Below, piece after piece: positions 26,893 through 34,387 of a DNA stretch of 64,000 nt. Within the stretch, counting starts at the first letter, position 1. Each line of letters starts with the position of its first letter. Both the position numbers and the translations under genes were made by a program. The notes below the pieces were generated by a model. That model was not told where the DNA came from. It saw nothing but the letters and a program-made list of their open reading frames with translations, and did not search any database. This stretch comes from Haloarcula pellucida (GTDB lineage: Archaea > Halobacteriota > Halobacteria > Halobacteriales > Haloarculaceae): positions 724,262-788,261 of the forward strand of contig NZ_BMOU01000001.1 in NCBI RefSeq assembly GCF_014647235.1, written 5' to 3'.

Positions 26893-27989
26893 GCGTAGTA
26901 CCCCCGAATAGCCTCGCAGACGCGGTCGATCTCCTCGTCCGTGATGCGGGGGTGCATCGGAAGCGAGACGATGCGCGTACAGAGCCGTTCCGTCTCGGGG
27001 AGGGAGGGAACCTCGGAGAGGTGGTCCCGCATCGCCGGCGTCAGGTGGACCGGCGGGTCGTAGTGGATGCCGGTCTGGACCCCCTCGTCGTCCAGATAGG
27101 CCCGAAGACCGTCTCTGTCGGGTACCTGCACGACGAACAGGTGATAGACGTGGGTGGCCTCGTCGCGTTCGACCGGAAGCTGGACGGCGTCGACATCGGC
27201 CAGGCGGTCGCGGTAGCGGTTCGCGGCGGCCGCCCGGTCGGCGTTCCAGTCGGCCAGATGTGATAGCTGTTCGAGGCCGGCGGCGGCACTGACCTCGTCC
27301 AGTCGATGGTTCAGTCCGACTCGGACGTGGTTGCCGTCTGTGTCGCGGCCGTGGTTGCGTAGCTCCCGGGCCGTCCGAGCCAGACCTTCGTCGTCCGTCA
27401 CGAGGATGCCGCCGTCGCCGGCCACGGTCATGTTCTTCGACGGGTAGAAACTGAAGCAGGCGGCGTCGCCGAGGCTCCCGACGGGGTCGCCGCAGTAGGT
27501 CGCCCCGTGGGCCTGACAGGCGTCCTCGATGACCGTCAGGTCGTGGGCGTCGGCGACGCTCCGGACGGTCTGCATCTCGGCGGGGTGCCCGTAGAGGTGG
27601 ACGGGGACCACGGCCGCCGGGTCCTCGGCGGCGGCGGCCGTACGCGCGAGGTCTGTCCCGCTCATCGTGTACGTCTCGGGGTCTACGTCGACGAACACCG
27701 GGTCGGCGCCGAGTTCGACGACCGGACTGACCGTCGCGAAGAAGGTGTGGCCGGGGACCAGTACCTCGTCGCCCTCGCCGATGCCGGCGCTCTTCATCGC
27801 CAGATACAGTGCGGCCGTCCCGCTACTGACGCCGACGGCGTGGTCGACGCCACACGTCTCTGCGAACTGTGCTTCGAGTTCCTCGACTCGCGGGCCTTTG
27901 ACGTAGCGTCGCGATTCGAGCGTCTCGACGACGCTGTCGACGATGTCGCGGTCGACGTAGACGTCCGTGAACGGGACCTGTTCCGTCAT
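26889..27989 (-). CDS. DegT/DnrJ/EryC1-family sugar aminotransferase
   Basis: A 366-residue PLP-dependent enzyme. GVSSGTAALYLAMKSAGIGEGDEV near residue 54 binds the cofactor phosphate. VIEDACQAHGATYCG near 155 contains the PLP-binding Asp, and CFSFYPSKNMTVAGDGG near 180 contains the catalytic Lys. The C-terminal IHYDPPVHLTPAM segment is normal for the family. It would aminate a keto-sugar nucleotide produced by the coupled Gfo/Idh enzyme. It is transcribed leftward with its partner and is divergent from the epimerase gene at 28161. Confidence 0.9.
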   Translation of the reverse strand: MTEQVPFTDVYVDRDIVDSVVETLESRRYVKGPRVEELEAQFAETCGVDHAVGVSSGTAALYLAMKSAGIGEGDEVLVPGHTFFATVSPVVELGADPVFVDVDPETYTMSGTDLARTAAAAEDPAAVVPVHLYGHPAEMQTVRSVADAHDLTVIEDACQAHGATYCGDPVGSLGDAACFSFYPSKNMTVAGDGGILVTDDEGLARTARELRNHGRDTDGNHVRVGLNHRLDEVSAAAGLEQLSHLADWNADRAAAANRYRDRLADVDAVQLPVERDEATHVYHLFVVQVPDRDGLRAYLDDEGVQTGIHYDPPVHLTPAMRDHLSEVPSLPETERLCTRIVSLPMHPRITDEEIDRVCEAIRGYYA

Positions 27990-28015
27990 CAGCGACGACT
28001 TTCAGAGTGACAGTC

Positions 28016-28023
28016 ATTGTTAT
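28016..28023 (-). promoter_or_regulatory. ATAACAAT promoter-like element (aminotransferase gene)
   Basis: Exact ATAACAAT on the minus strand, 26 bases before the start at 27989. Confidence 0.55.
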
Positions 28024-28124
28024 ACTCACCGTTCGGCGAGCGGCGGTCGGACGCCGACGTGACCGACGCCCGCGTCCCGCCGCGCTGGACCCGTAGGCAC
28101 ACCCAATGCGGGGTTCGCCACCGC

Positions 28125-28132
28125 ATAACTTA
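28125..28132 (+). promoter_or_regulatory. ATAACTTA variant promoter-like element (epimerase gene)
   Basis: Variant of the element, 28 bases before the ATG at 28161. Confidence 0.35.
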
Positions 28133-28160
28133 CGCCGAGTCCACGCACCCATCGGTCGAG

Positions 28161-29087
28161 ATGGCACTGGACTCGCTCAGCGACCGAGCGGTGCTCGTCA
28201 CGGGCGGTGCGGGGTTCGTCGGGAGCCACCTCGTCGCCGCCCTCGCGCCGACGAACGACGTGACCGTCTTAGACGACTTTTCGACGGGGTCACGCGACTC
28301 CCTCCCCGAGGGCGTCACCGTCGTCGAGGGAGACGTCCGGGACGAATCGACCGTCGACGAGGCGATGGCCGGGGCCGACGTGGTGTTCCACGAAGCCGCG
28401 ATGGTCAGCGTCCCCGAGTCCGTCGAGCGGCCGGTCGCCTGTCACGACCTGAACGGATCGGCGACCGTCGGCGTCCTCGAGTGCGCGCGCCGCCACGACG
28501 CCCGTGTCGTACTGGCCTCCAGTGCCGCCGTCTACGGGGACCCCGCCGCTGTCCCCGTCTCGGAGGACGACTCGGTCGACCCCGCCTCGCCGTACGGCTT
28601 CGAGAAACGACTCAACGAACAGTACGCCGCCTTCTACGCGGAGACGTACGGCCTGCCGACGGTGCCGCTCCGGTACTTCAACGTCTACGGGCCGCGGGGC
28701 CTCGACGGGGAGTACGCCGGCGTCATCGGTACCTTCGTCCGACAGGCACAGGCCGGCGACCCCCTCACGGTCGAAGGCGACGGCGAGCAGACCCGGGACT
28801 TCGTCTACGTCGGGGACGTGGTACGTGCGAACCTGCGGGCGGCGACCACCGACACCGTCGGCCGCCCGTTCAACGTCGGGACGGGCGAGAGCGTCACCAT
28901 CACTCACCTCGCCGAGACGGTGCGGGACGTGGTGGGTGCTACCGTACCGATAGAGCACGTCCCGCCCCGGGAGGGAGACATCGACCGGAGCGAGGCCGCC
29001 GTGGCAGACGCTCGCGACCACCTCGGCTTCGAGGCGTCGGTGACCCTCCGCGAGGGACTCTCGCTGACACTCGCCGCCGACGAATGA
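28161..29087 (+). CDS. NAD-dependent nucleotide-sugar epimerase/dehydratase
   Basis: A 308-residue extended short-chain dehydrogenase. The NAD-binding VLVTGGAGFVGSHLVAAL is at residues 11-28, and the catalytic serine region is VVLASSAAVYGD. The Tyr/Lys pair is in SPYGFEKRLNEQY near residue 145-150, and RYFNVYGPRG follows. This pattern is that of UDP-glucose 4-epimerase-like enzymes, which interconvert UDP-sugars for the transferases of the cluster. The ATG at 28161 gives the usual N-terminus; an upstream frame start at 28017 is not conserved-looking. Confidence 0.87.
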   Translation: MALDSLSDRAVLVTGGAGFVGSHLVAALAPTNDVTVLDDFSTGSRDSLPEGVTVVEGDVRDESTVDEAMAGADVVFHEAAMVSVPESVERPVACHDLNGSATVGVLECARRHDARVVLASSAAVYGDPAAVPVSEDDSVDPASPYGFEKRLNEQYAAFYAETYGLPTVPLRYFNVYGPRGLDGEYAGVIGTFVRQAQAGDPLTVEGDGEQTRDFVYVGDVVRANLRAATTDTVGRPFNVGTGESVTITHLAETVRDVVGATVPIEHVPPREGDIDRSEAAVADARDHLGFEASVTLREGLSLTLAADE

Positions 29088-29162
29088 GACCACCGCTGTG
29101 AAAGCCGAGCTTATTCCGGATATTGTGTTGCTTACATTTGTTGGTCGTTCCGTCGAATCGCT

Positions 29163-30377
29163 ATGGAAGAGACAGAGAGACAAAGCGGTTCGGCCGTCGT
29201 CGTATCGAACACGTCCGCCGCGTCACTGAGTCTCGTCAGAGCACTCGGTCAGCGAGGAATCAGAACCATAGCTGCATCGGAGCGTCCGTCCCCGCCGACG
29301 TTCGCCTCGAAGTACGTCGACGAACGCGTCTCGCTTCCTGACCCCCACACGTCCCTGCACGACTACCGTGACGTGTTGCTGGATGTAGCCGCTCGCCCGT
29401 CGGTCAAGACCATCGCACCCGTGCGGGAAGAAGACGTGTTCGTCCTCTCGAAGCACCGGGAGGCGTTCGCAGAACACGTTCGTCCGGTGTGGCCGGACCT
29501 CGAGACGCTGACAGTCGCCCACGACAGGGTGGCACTCGTCGAAGCGGCCCGGCGCGCCGGCGTCGACGTCCCAGAGACGTGGCTCCTCGACGAGGTGCGC
29601 GACTGGGACCGCCGGCTCATCTCGAAAGCCCGGTACGGACTGGTCACAGACCACTACGTCGATGGGATGCAACCGGACGCGGTTCATCCGACACCGAACA
29701 CGCAATACATCGAACCGGGCGAGCCCCCCGACGTCGAGGACCTCATCGAGCGGATGGGTCACGTCCCCATCGTACAGGAGTTCGTCCCGGGCACAGAGTA
29801 CACCGTCCGGGCGCTCTACGACGAGGGCGACTGCGTTCTCACGACACAGAAGGCGCTCCGTCGCGGCTACAAGTACCCGCGCGGGCCGAGCATCTACCAC
29901 GAGGCCGTCGACATCCCGGACCTCCGGGAGGCGGCGCTGGCGCTGCTCGACGAACTGGAGTGGCACGGACCGGCCTCCGTCGGATTCATCCGCCACGAGG
30001 AGACTGGTGCGTTCAAGATGCTCGAAATAAACCCTCGGTTCTGGTCGTCGATGCCCTGTGACCATCACGCAGGCGTCGACTACCCGCTGTACTACTGGCA
30101 CCTCGCAAACGGCGTGAGCGGGCCGTTCCACCCGCAGTACACCCCGGGAACGGCGTCACACCTCCTGCGTGGCGAAGCGGTCCACCTCCTCAGCGTCGTC
30201 ACCGAGACGTACCCGTTCGTCCCCAGACCGTCGCTGGGCCGGACGGCGGCGGCGACGCTCTCGTCGCTGGTCACCCAGCCCCACTTCGACGTCCTCGACA
30301 GGGACGATCCGGGCCCGTTCGTCCGCGACCTGTGGAACACGGGCCGGTCGTTTCTCCCGAGCCGTGAGCGCGAATAA
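29163..30377 (+). CDS. ATP-grasp family ligase
   Basis: A 404-residue ATP-grasp protein. The N-terminal pre-ATP-grasp fold begins AVVVSNTSAASLSLVRALG, and the ATP-grasp domain covers about residues 115-320. Visible signatures are LISKARYG near 160, PIVQEFVPGTEYTVRALYDEG near 200 and FKMLEINPRFWSSMP near 285, which supply the metal-binding Glu and Asn. The family joins a carboxylate to an amine through an acyl-phosphate. In this context it may attach an amino acid or other acid to a sugar, but the substrate is not readable. It stands alone between the epimerase and the regulator genes. Confidence 0.8.
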   Translation: MEETERQSGSAVVVSNTSAASLSLVRALGQRGIRTIAASERPSPPTFASKYVDERVSLPDPHTSLHDYRDVLLDVAARPSVKTIAPVREEDVFVLSKHREAFAEHVRPVWPDLETLTVAHDRVALVEAARRAGVDVPETWLLDEVRDWDRRLISKARYGLVTDHYVDGMQPDAVHPTPNTQYIEPGEPPDVEDLIERMGHVPIVQEFVPGTEYTVRALYDEGDCVLTTQKALRRGYKYPRGPSIYHEAVDIPDLREAALALLDELEWHGPASVGFIRHEETGAFKMLEINPRFWSSMPCDHHAGVDYPLYYWHLANGVSGPFHPQYTPGTASHLLRGEAVHLLSVVTETYPFVPRPSLGRTAAATLSSLVTQPHFDVLDRDDPGPFVRDLWNTGRSFLPSRERE

Positions 30378-30439
30378 ACAGTTACATAATTTACAAACAC
30401 GACAAAAATTATAAATAGCGATACTGTGTGCCGTTTCGT

Positions 30440-30700
30440 ATGGAGATATGTGACACAGGGGGTGTCGACGACACCATCGAAATTCGGCCTGAAGAGGACG
30501 TCAGTACCGCAGTCGCGCGACAGCTCGCATCGACCATCGGAAAAAACCCGATAGAGATGACACCCATCTCGGAATCTATCGACCCGGATGCACTCGATAC
30601 GTTGTTCCAGAACGATGACACGGATATAGAGTTCCGTTTCGAACACGAGGGGGCCACCGTCCGCGTCTCCAAGGTGGGCATCACCGTCCAACAGAACTGA
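30440..30700 (+). CDS. HalOD1-domain small protein
   Basis: An 86-residue protein that is almost entirely a HalOD1 output domain: VSTAVARQLASTIGKNPIEM, then the ESIDPDALDTLFQ core, then FRFEHEGATVRVSKVGITV. HalOD1 is a haloarchaeal domain found at the ends of signalling proteins and as stand-alone small proteins; its biochemical role is not established. An AT-rich stretch with TTATAAATA just upstream looks like a promoter. ATG 30440 is preferred to 30428 because of this promoter spacing. Confidence 0.8.
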   Translation: MEICDTGGVDDTIEIRPEEDVSTAVARQLASTIGKNPIEMTPISESIDPDALDTLFQNDDTDIEFRFEHEGATVRVSKVGITVQQN

Positions 30701-30782
30701 CCCGGATCCTCCGGGGAAAGTTCCCCTTTCTAGGGCTAACCGATAAATTACGAAGTGTGTGTGCGAGTCAGTAGCATACTGC

Positions 30783-30926
30783 ATGAGTGGTCATCTGACG
30801 TCGGACGAGTGGCAACGCATCACGGAGTTCGCACACACCCCGAAACACCGGCGGCGTCCGGAACAGCTACTCCCAAAAGAGGCGATAGCCGACGCTGAGG
30901 AGGAGTCGGATTCGACGACCACCTGA
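30783..30926 (+). CDS. small hypothetical protein
   Basis: A 47-residue reading frame too short for most gene callers. It starts MSGHLTSDEWQRITEFAHTP, continues KHRRRPEQLLP and ends in an acidic Glu/Asp/Thr tail. The mix of a basic centre and acidic tail and the clean start make it plausible. The gap before it contains GATAAATTACG, a possible promoter. It faces the winged-helix gene, with 7 bases between the two stop codons. No function is known. Confidence 0.5.
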   Translation: MSGHLTSDEWQRITEFAHTPKHRRRPEQLLPKEAIADAEEESDSTTT

Positions 30927-30933
30927 GACCCGC

Positions 30934-31215
30934 TCACAGCATGTTCTCTGTCTCGATGGTGGTCCAGACGTCGAGCCCCGGGTCCGTGATACCGTAGACC
31001 CGCCCCTTCCGTCGGTCTTCGGAGACGAGCAGCGTGACGAGACCGGCGTCCCGTAGCTCTTGAAGCGCCCGGGAGACGTGTGCGATGCTGAGTTCAGTCT
31101 CGTCTGCGATGAGCGACGGCGTCGCCGGTCCCTCTGCCAATCGACGGAGCGTCTCGACGCGGTACCGGGAGCTTATCACGTAGCTGACCTCGTCCCACGG
31201 GTCCGACTCAGTCAT
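30934..31215 (-). CDS. winged-helix transcriptional regulator
   Basis: A 93-residue DNA-binding protein. VISSRYRVETLRRLAEGPATPSLIADETELSIAHVSRALQELRDAGLV (about residues 11-58) is a complete winged helix-turn-helix of the ArsR/MarR-like kind common in haloarchaea, followed by the wing (SEDRRKGRVYGITD). There is no sensor domain. The start at 31215 (MTESDPWDEV) was chosen because upstream residues in the same frame are Arg-rich shadow sequence. It lies just downstream of the DUF7344-type gene on the same strand. Confidence 0.8.
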   Translation of the reverse strand: MTESDPWDEVSYVISSRYRVETLRRLAEGPATPSLIADETELSIAHVSRALQELRDAGLVTLLVSEDRRKGRVYGITDPGLDVWTTIETENML

Positions 31216-31380
31216 CGGGACGCACCCCGTTGGTCGCCACCGGATCCCCGGTCGGCGACGGCAGAACCGGCGGGACGTGCTCTCGGGACGCTGTTCGTCT
31301 GGTTCGGTCGGGTCCGTACGGTCGTCCAATCGCGTCGATTGCCGCGTGTGACCCGGTCTGGTGTGTGGTGTATCGTGCCA

Positions 31381-31926
31381 TTACTGTTCTCTGAGTTCGG
31401 GGGGACGGGCGGTACTGCGCCGTCTGTGGTCGGCGTACTGTGCGACTGTGACCGAGAGGAAAACGAGGACGACGACGCTGCCGAGCGTGTGCGGCGACAG
31501 CCCCGTCAGCACGCCGACGTCGGCGGCCGAGGCGAGGAAGGCGGTCCCGGCGACGAGCGAGACGATGCCGTTGAGTCGCGGCCAGTGTACCGCGGGCGGG
31601 ACCGAACCGAGATAGCGGTCGATCTCGCCTGTCGCGTCCGTCTCGGCGACCGACCGCGCCTCCTCGTCGTACTCGACGAACCCGGTAGCTTCCAGTTTCG
31701 GGATGTGTGACTGGTACAGGGAGACGTAGACGCGTTTCTCCTCGGTCGCGCTTATCTCCGACGGCGGGACGTCGTCCTCGTACGCACCGATAAGCCGGGC
31801 GAGGCGCGTTACCTTCATGGGAGACTCGGACTGCCTGAGCGTCGCGAGGATGAAGCGGCGACGGCTGTTGCTCAGCACCTCGAAGACGGTATCGCGTGAT
31901 ATCCGCTGGTGCTGTCCTGTCATCAC
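31381..31926 (-). CDS. DUF7344-type membrane-linked transcriptional regulator
   Basis: A 181-residue protein. The N-terminal winged-helix region (TVFEVLSNSRRRFILATLR, then EEKRVYVSLYQSHIPKLEATGFVEYDEE, residues about 13-90) is typical of haloarchaeal DUF7344 regulators. Two hydrophobic segments (about 118-165) suggest membrane attachment. It is a clear paralogue of the protein at 35993-36613, which shares the NSRRR and KRVYVxLYQxHxPK motifs. Both genes have GTAACAAA upstream. It probably regulates genes of the glycan cluster, by inference from position. Confidence 0.8.
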   Translation of the reverse strand: MMTGQHQRISRDTVFEVLSNSRRRFILATLRQSESPMKVTRLARLIGAYEDDVPPSEISATEEKRVYVSLYQSHIPKLEATGFVEYDEEARSVAETDATGEIDRYLGSVPPAVHWPRLNGIVSLVAGTAFLASAADVGVLTGLSPHTLGSVVVLVFLSVTVAQYADHRRRSTARPPELREQ

Positions 31927-32007
31927 TCCCTCCGGGCTTGACGACGTCGAGGGCTCGGGCGTCTGGGTCGTGAGGCCACTGTTGAGAGACCATCACAGGC
32001 ACCGACC

Positions 32008-32015
32008 TTTGTTAC
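32008..32015 (-). promoter_or_regulatory. GTAACAAA element upstream of DUF7344 gene
   Basis: GTAACAAA on the minus strand, 81 bases before the start at 31926. The same octamer, also preceded by GATAT, occurs upstream of the paralogue at 35993. Confidence 0.4.
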
Positions 32016-32155
32016 GTATCACATATCATACGGAGTTCGCTCGGTATCCCGGGCGAAACGAGTGGGTAGCCACGTAGTATCCAGCCCTTCTCGGCGGCGG
32101 ATACGGTCACCCCCGGGCCCGAGTGAAGTCTGCACCTTCGTGACACAGGGCGCGC

Positions 32156-32163
32156 ATAACAAT
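32156..32163 (+). promoter_or_regulatory. ATAACAAT promoter-like element (aminotransferase-dehydrogenase operon)
   Basis: Exact ATAACAAT, 93 bases before the GTG at 32257. The gene has a GGTGA ribosome-binding site, so a leader is expected. Confidence 0.5.
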
Positions 32164-32256
32164 GACTTCACTTTGCCTGCCGCAAACCGTGATAGCTGTA
32201 CAATCGAAGCTGACCGAGCGGCGTCGGCACTGGTCGCCTGTTGGCGGTGAGCGGAC

Positions 32257-33360
32257 GTGACCGACGCCCGATCGATCGACACCGGGATGTCGATAGCTGC
32301 ACCGGACGTCGGTGAGGCCGAGTTGCGCCGTATTCGGTCCGTGTTGCAGTCCGGCCAGTTGAGCGGCGGCGACGAGGTAGACGCCTTCGGCGAGGAGTTC
32401 GCGACGTACTGTACAGTTGCACACGGCGTGCCGACGAGTAACGGTACGACGGCGCTCCACGCGGCCCTCGAAGCCCTCGGTGTCGGTGACGGCGACACCG
32501 TCGTGACCACGCCGTTTTCGTTCGTCGCGACGGCGAACGCGGTCAGACACGTCGGAGCGACGCCGGTGTTCGCCGACGTCGACCCGCAGACGTACAACTT
32601 GGACCCCGCGAGCGTCGCGACGACGGCCGAAGCGGTCGACGGCGTCGACGCCATCCTCGCCGTCCACCTCTATGGCTGTCCCGCTCCGATGGCGGAGTTG
32701 CGGGCCATCGCCGACCGACACGACGCCGTCCTCATCGAAGACGCCTGTCAGGCCCACGGGGCGACCTACCGCGGCGACCCCGTCGGGAGCCTCGGCGACG
32801 CCGCCTGCTTCAGTTTCTACCCGACGAAGAACATGACCACCGGGGAGGGCGGTATCGTGGTCACCGACGACGACGCCGTCGCGGACCGCCTCCGGCAGTT
32901 CATCGACCACGGCCGCGACGACGACGGCAACCACGCCACCGTCGGCCACAACTTCCGGATGACGGACGTGTGTGCGGCTATCGGGCGAGTGCAACTGGAG
33001 AAACTCGACGCGTACGTCGCGGCGAGACGCGACCACGCCGCGGCGTTCGACGACGCTGTCGAGGACACCGACCTCGTCGCGCCCGTCGAACCGGACGACT
33101 GTCGACACTCCTATCACCAGTACACGGTCCGCTGTGCCGACCGGGACGCTTTGCGGGCCCACCTCGACGACTACGGCGTGCCCTCTACCGTGTACTACCC
33201 GACGCCGATTCACGAGGAACCGGCCTACGACGACGTGGACGCGTCGCTCCCGGAGGCGGAACGGGCCGCCGAGGAGGTGCTGTCGCTCCCTGTACACCCC
33301 GGCCTGTCGTCACGGGACGTTCGCGCTATCACCCTCGCTCTCACCGAACTCAGACAATGA
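32257..33360 (+). CDS. DegT/DnrJ/EryC1-family sugar aminotransferase (WbpE-like)
   Basis: A 367-residue PLP enzyme. TSNGTTALHAALEALGVGDGD near residue 60, VLIEDACQAHGATYRGD near 160 and CFSFYPTKNMTTGEGG near 186 are the cofactor, Asp and catalytic Lys motifs. It is related to, but distinct from, the aminotransferase at 26889-27989. It begins a three-gene operon with a Gfo/Idh oxidoreductase and a nucleotide-sugar dehydrogenase, the set used to make a 3-amino uronic sugar. GTG 32257 has GGTGAG six bases upstream; ATG 32287 (MSIAAPDVG) is the alternative and marks where family similarity begins. Confidence 0.9.
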   Translation: MTDARSIDTGMSIAAPDVGEAELRRIRSVLQSGQLSGGDEVDAFGEEFATYCTVAHGVPTSNGTTALHAALEALGVGDGDTVVTTPFSFVATANAVRHVGATPVFADVDPQTYNLDPASVATTAEAVDGVDAILAVHLYGCPAPMAELRAIADRHDAVLIEDACQAHGATYRGDPVGSLGDAACFSFYPTKNMTTGEGGIVVTDDDAVADRLRQFIDHGRDDDGNHATVGHNFRMTDVCAAIGRVQLEKLDAYVAARRDHAAAFDDAVEDTDLVAPVEPDDCRHSYHQYTVRCADRDALRAHLDDYGVPSTVYYPTPIHEEPAYDDVDASLPEAERAAEEVLSLPVHPGLSSRDVRAITLALTELRQ

Positions 33361-33385
33361 TTATCGCCCTCAGAGAGGTCCCACG

Positions 33386-34387
33386 ATGAACAGCACAGAA
33401 CCACTCGCCGCTGGCGTCGTCGGCGTCGGAAGCATGGGGACACATCACGCCCGCGTGTACAACGAGATACCGGGCGTCGACCTCGTCGGCGTCGCGGACG
33501 CCGACCCCGTCTCCGCCGCCGAGACGGCCGCGGAGTACGGTACGTCCGTCGCCGACCCCTCCGATCTGCTGCAGGTCGTCGACCTCGTCTCCGTCGCCGT
33601 CCCGACGCGGTTCCACTACGACGTCGCGATGGAGGCAATCGAGGCGGGCGTCTCGGTCCTCATCGAGAAACCGTTCGTCCGTGACCTACAGAACGGACAG
33701 GAACTCATCGACCGCGCCGCGGAGGTGGGCGTCACGTTACAGGTCGGCCACATCGAGCGCTTCAATCCCGTCGTCGACGTGTTGCAGGACGTCCTCGCGG
33801 ACGTCGAACCGATCGCCGCCTCCGCGCGCAGACTCGGACCCCCCGTCTCCCGGGACGTGAACGACGACGTGGTGATGGACCTGATGATACACGACATCGA
33901 CGTGGTCTGTTCGCTGTTCGACGACGAGGTAGTGGGCGTGACGGCCGTCGGGGCTTGCGACGGGGACTACGCCGACGCGCAGATGGAGTTCGCGGGCGGG
34001 ACCGTCTGCTCGCTGACCGCGAGTCGAATCACCCAAGAGCGCATCCGCGACCTCTCCGTGACGACCCGCGAGTGTCACGTCGCCGTCGACTTCATGGACC
34101 AGTCGATGCGCATCTACCGCCACTCCGATCCCTCCTACCACACCGAGAACGGCGACGTTCGGTACACGCAGGAGAGCATCATCGAACGGCCGGCCGTCGA
34201 GAGCGACGAACCGCTCAAGCGGGAACTCCGGTCGTTCGTCGAGTGCGTCAGCGACGGCACCACGCCGCGCATCACCGGCGAAGACGGGCTCCGGGCACTG
34301 TCGATAGCCCGCGACATCAGCGACGTCGCGTCCTCTCGGAGTCTGGGTCTGGAGGAGGTGAGTATCAGTGACTGCAGTACGACCTGA
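33386..34387 (+). CDS. Gfo/Idh/MocA-family oxidoreductase (WbpB-like)
   Basis: A 333-residue NAD-dependent sugar oxidoreductase. AAGVVGVGSMGTHHARVYNE opens the Rossmann fold, LIEKPFVRDL near residue 95 is the EKP motif and VGHIERFNPVVDVL near 120 and DLMIHDIDVVCSLF near 168 form the active-site side. These last motifs are those of UDP-N-acetyl-glucuronate 3-dehydrogenase-type enzymes. In the inferred pathway it makes the 3-keto sugar that the aminotransferase aminates. It overlaps the following dehydrogenase gene by 20 bases. Confidence 0.88.
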   Translation: MNSTEPLAAGVVGVGSMGTHHARVYNEIPGVDLVGVADADPVSAAETAAEYGTSVADPSDLLQVVDLVSVAVPTRFHYDVAMEAIEAGVSVLIEKPFVRDLQNGQELIDRAAEVGVTLQVGHIERFNPVVDVLQDVLADVEPIAASARRLGPPVSRDVNDDVVMDLMIHDIDVVCSLFDDEVVGVTAVGACDGDYADAQMEFAGGTVCSLTASRITQERIRDLSVTTRECHVAVDFMDQSMRIYRHSDPSYHTENGDVRYTQESIIERPAVESDEPLKRELRSFVECVSDGTTPRITGEDGLRALSIARDISDVASSRSLGLEEVSISDCSTT

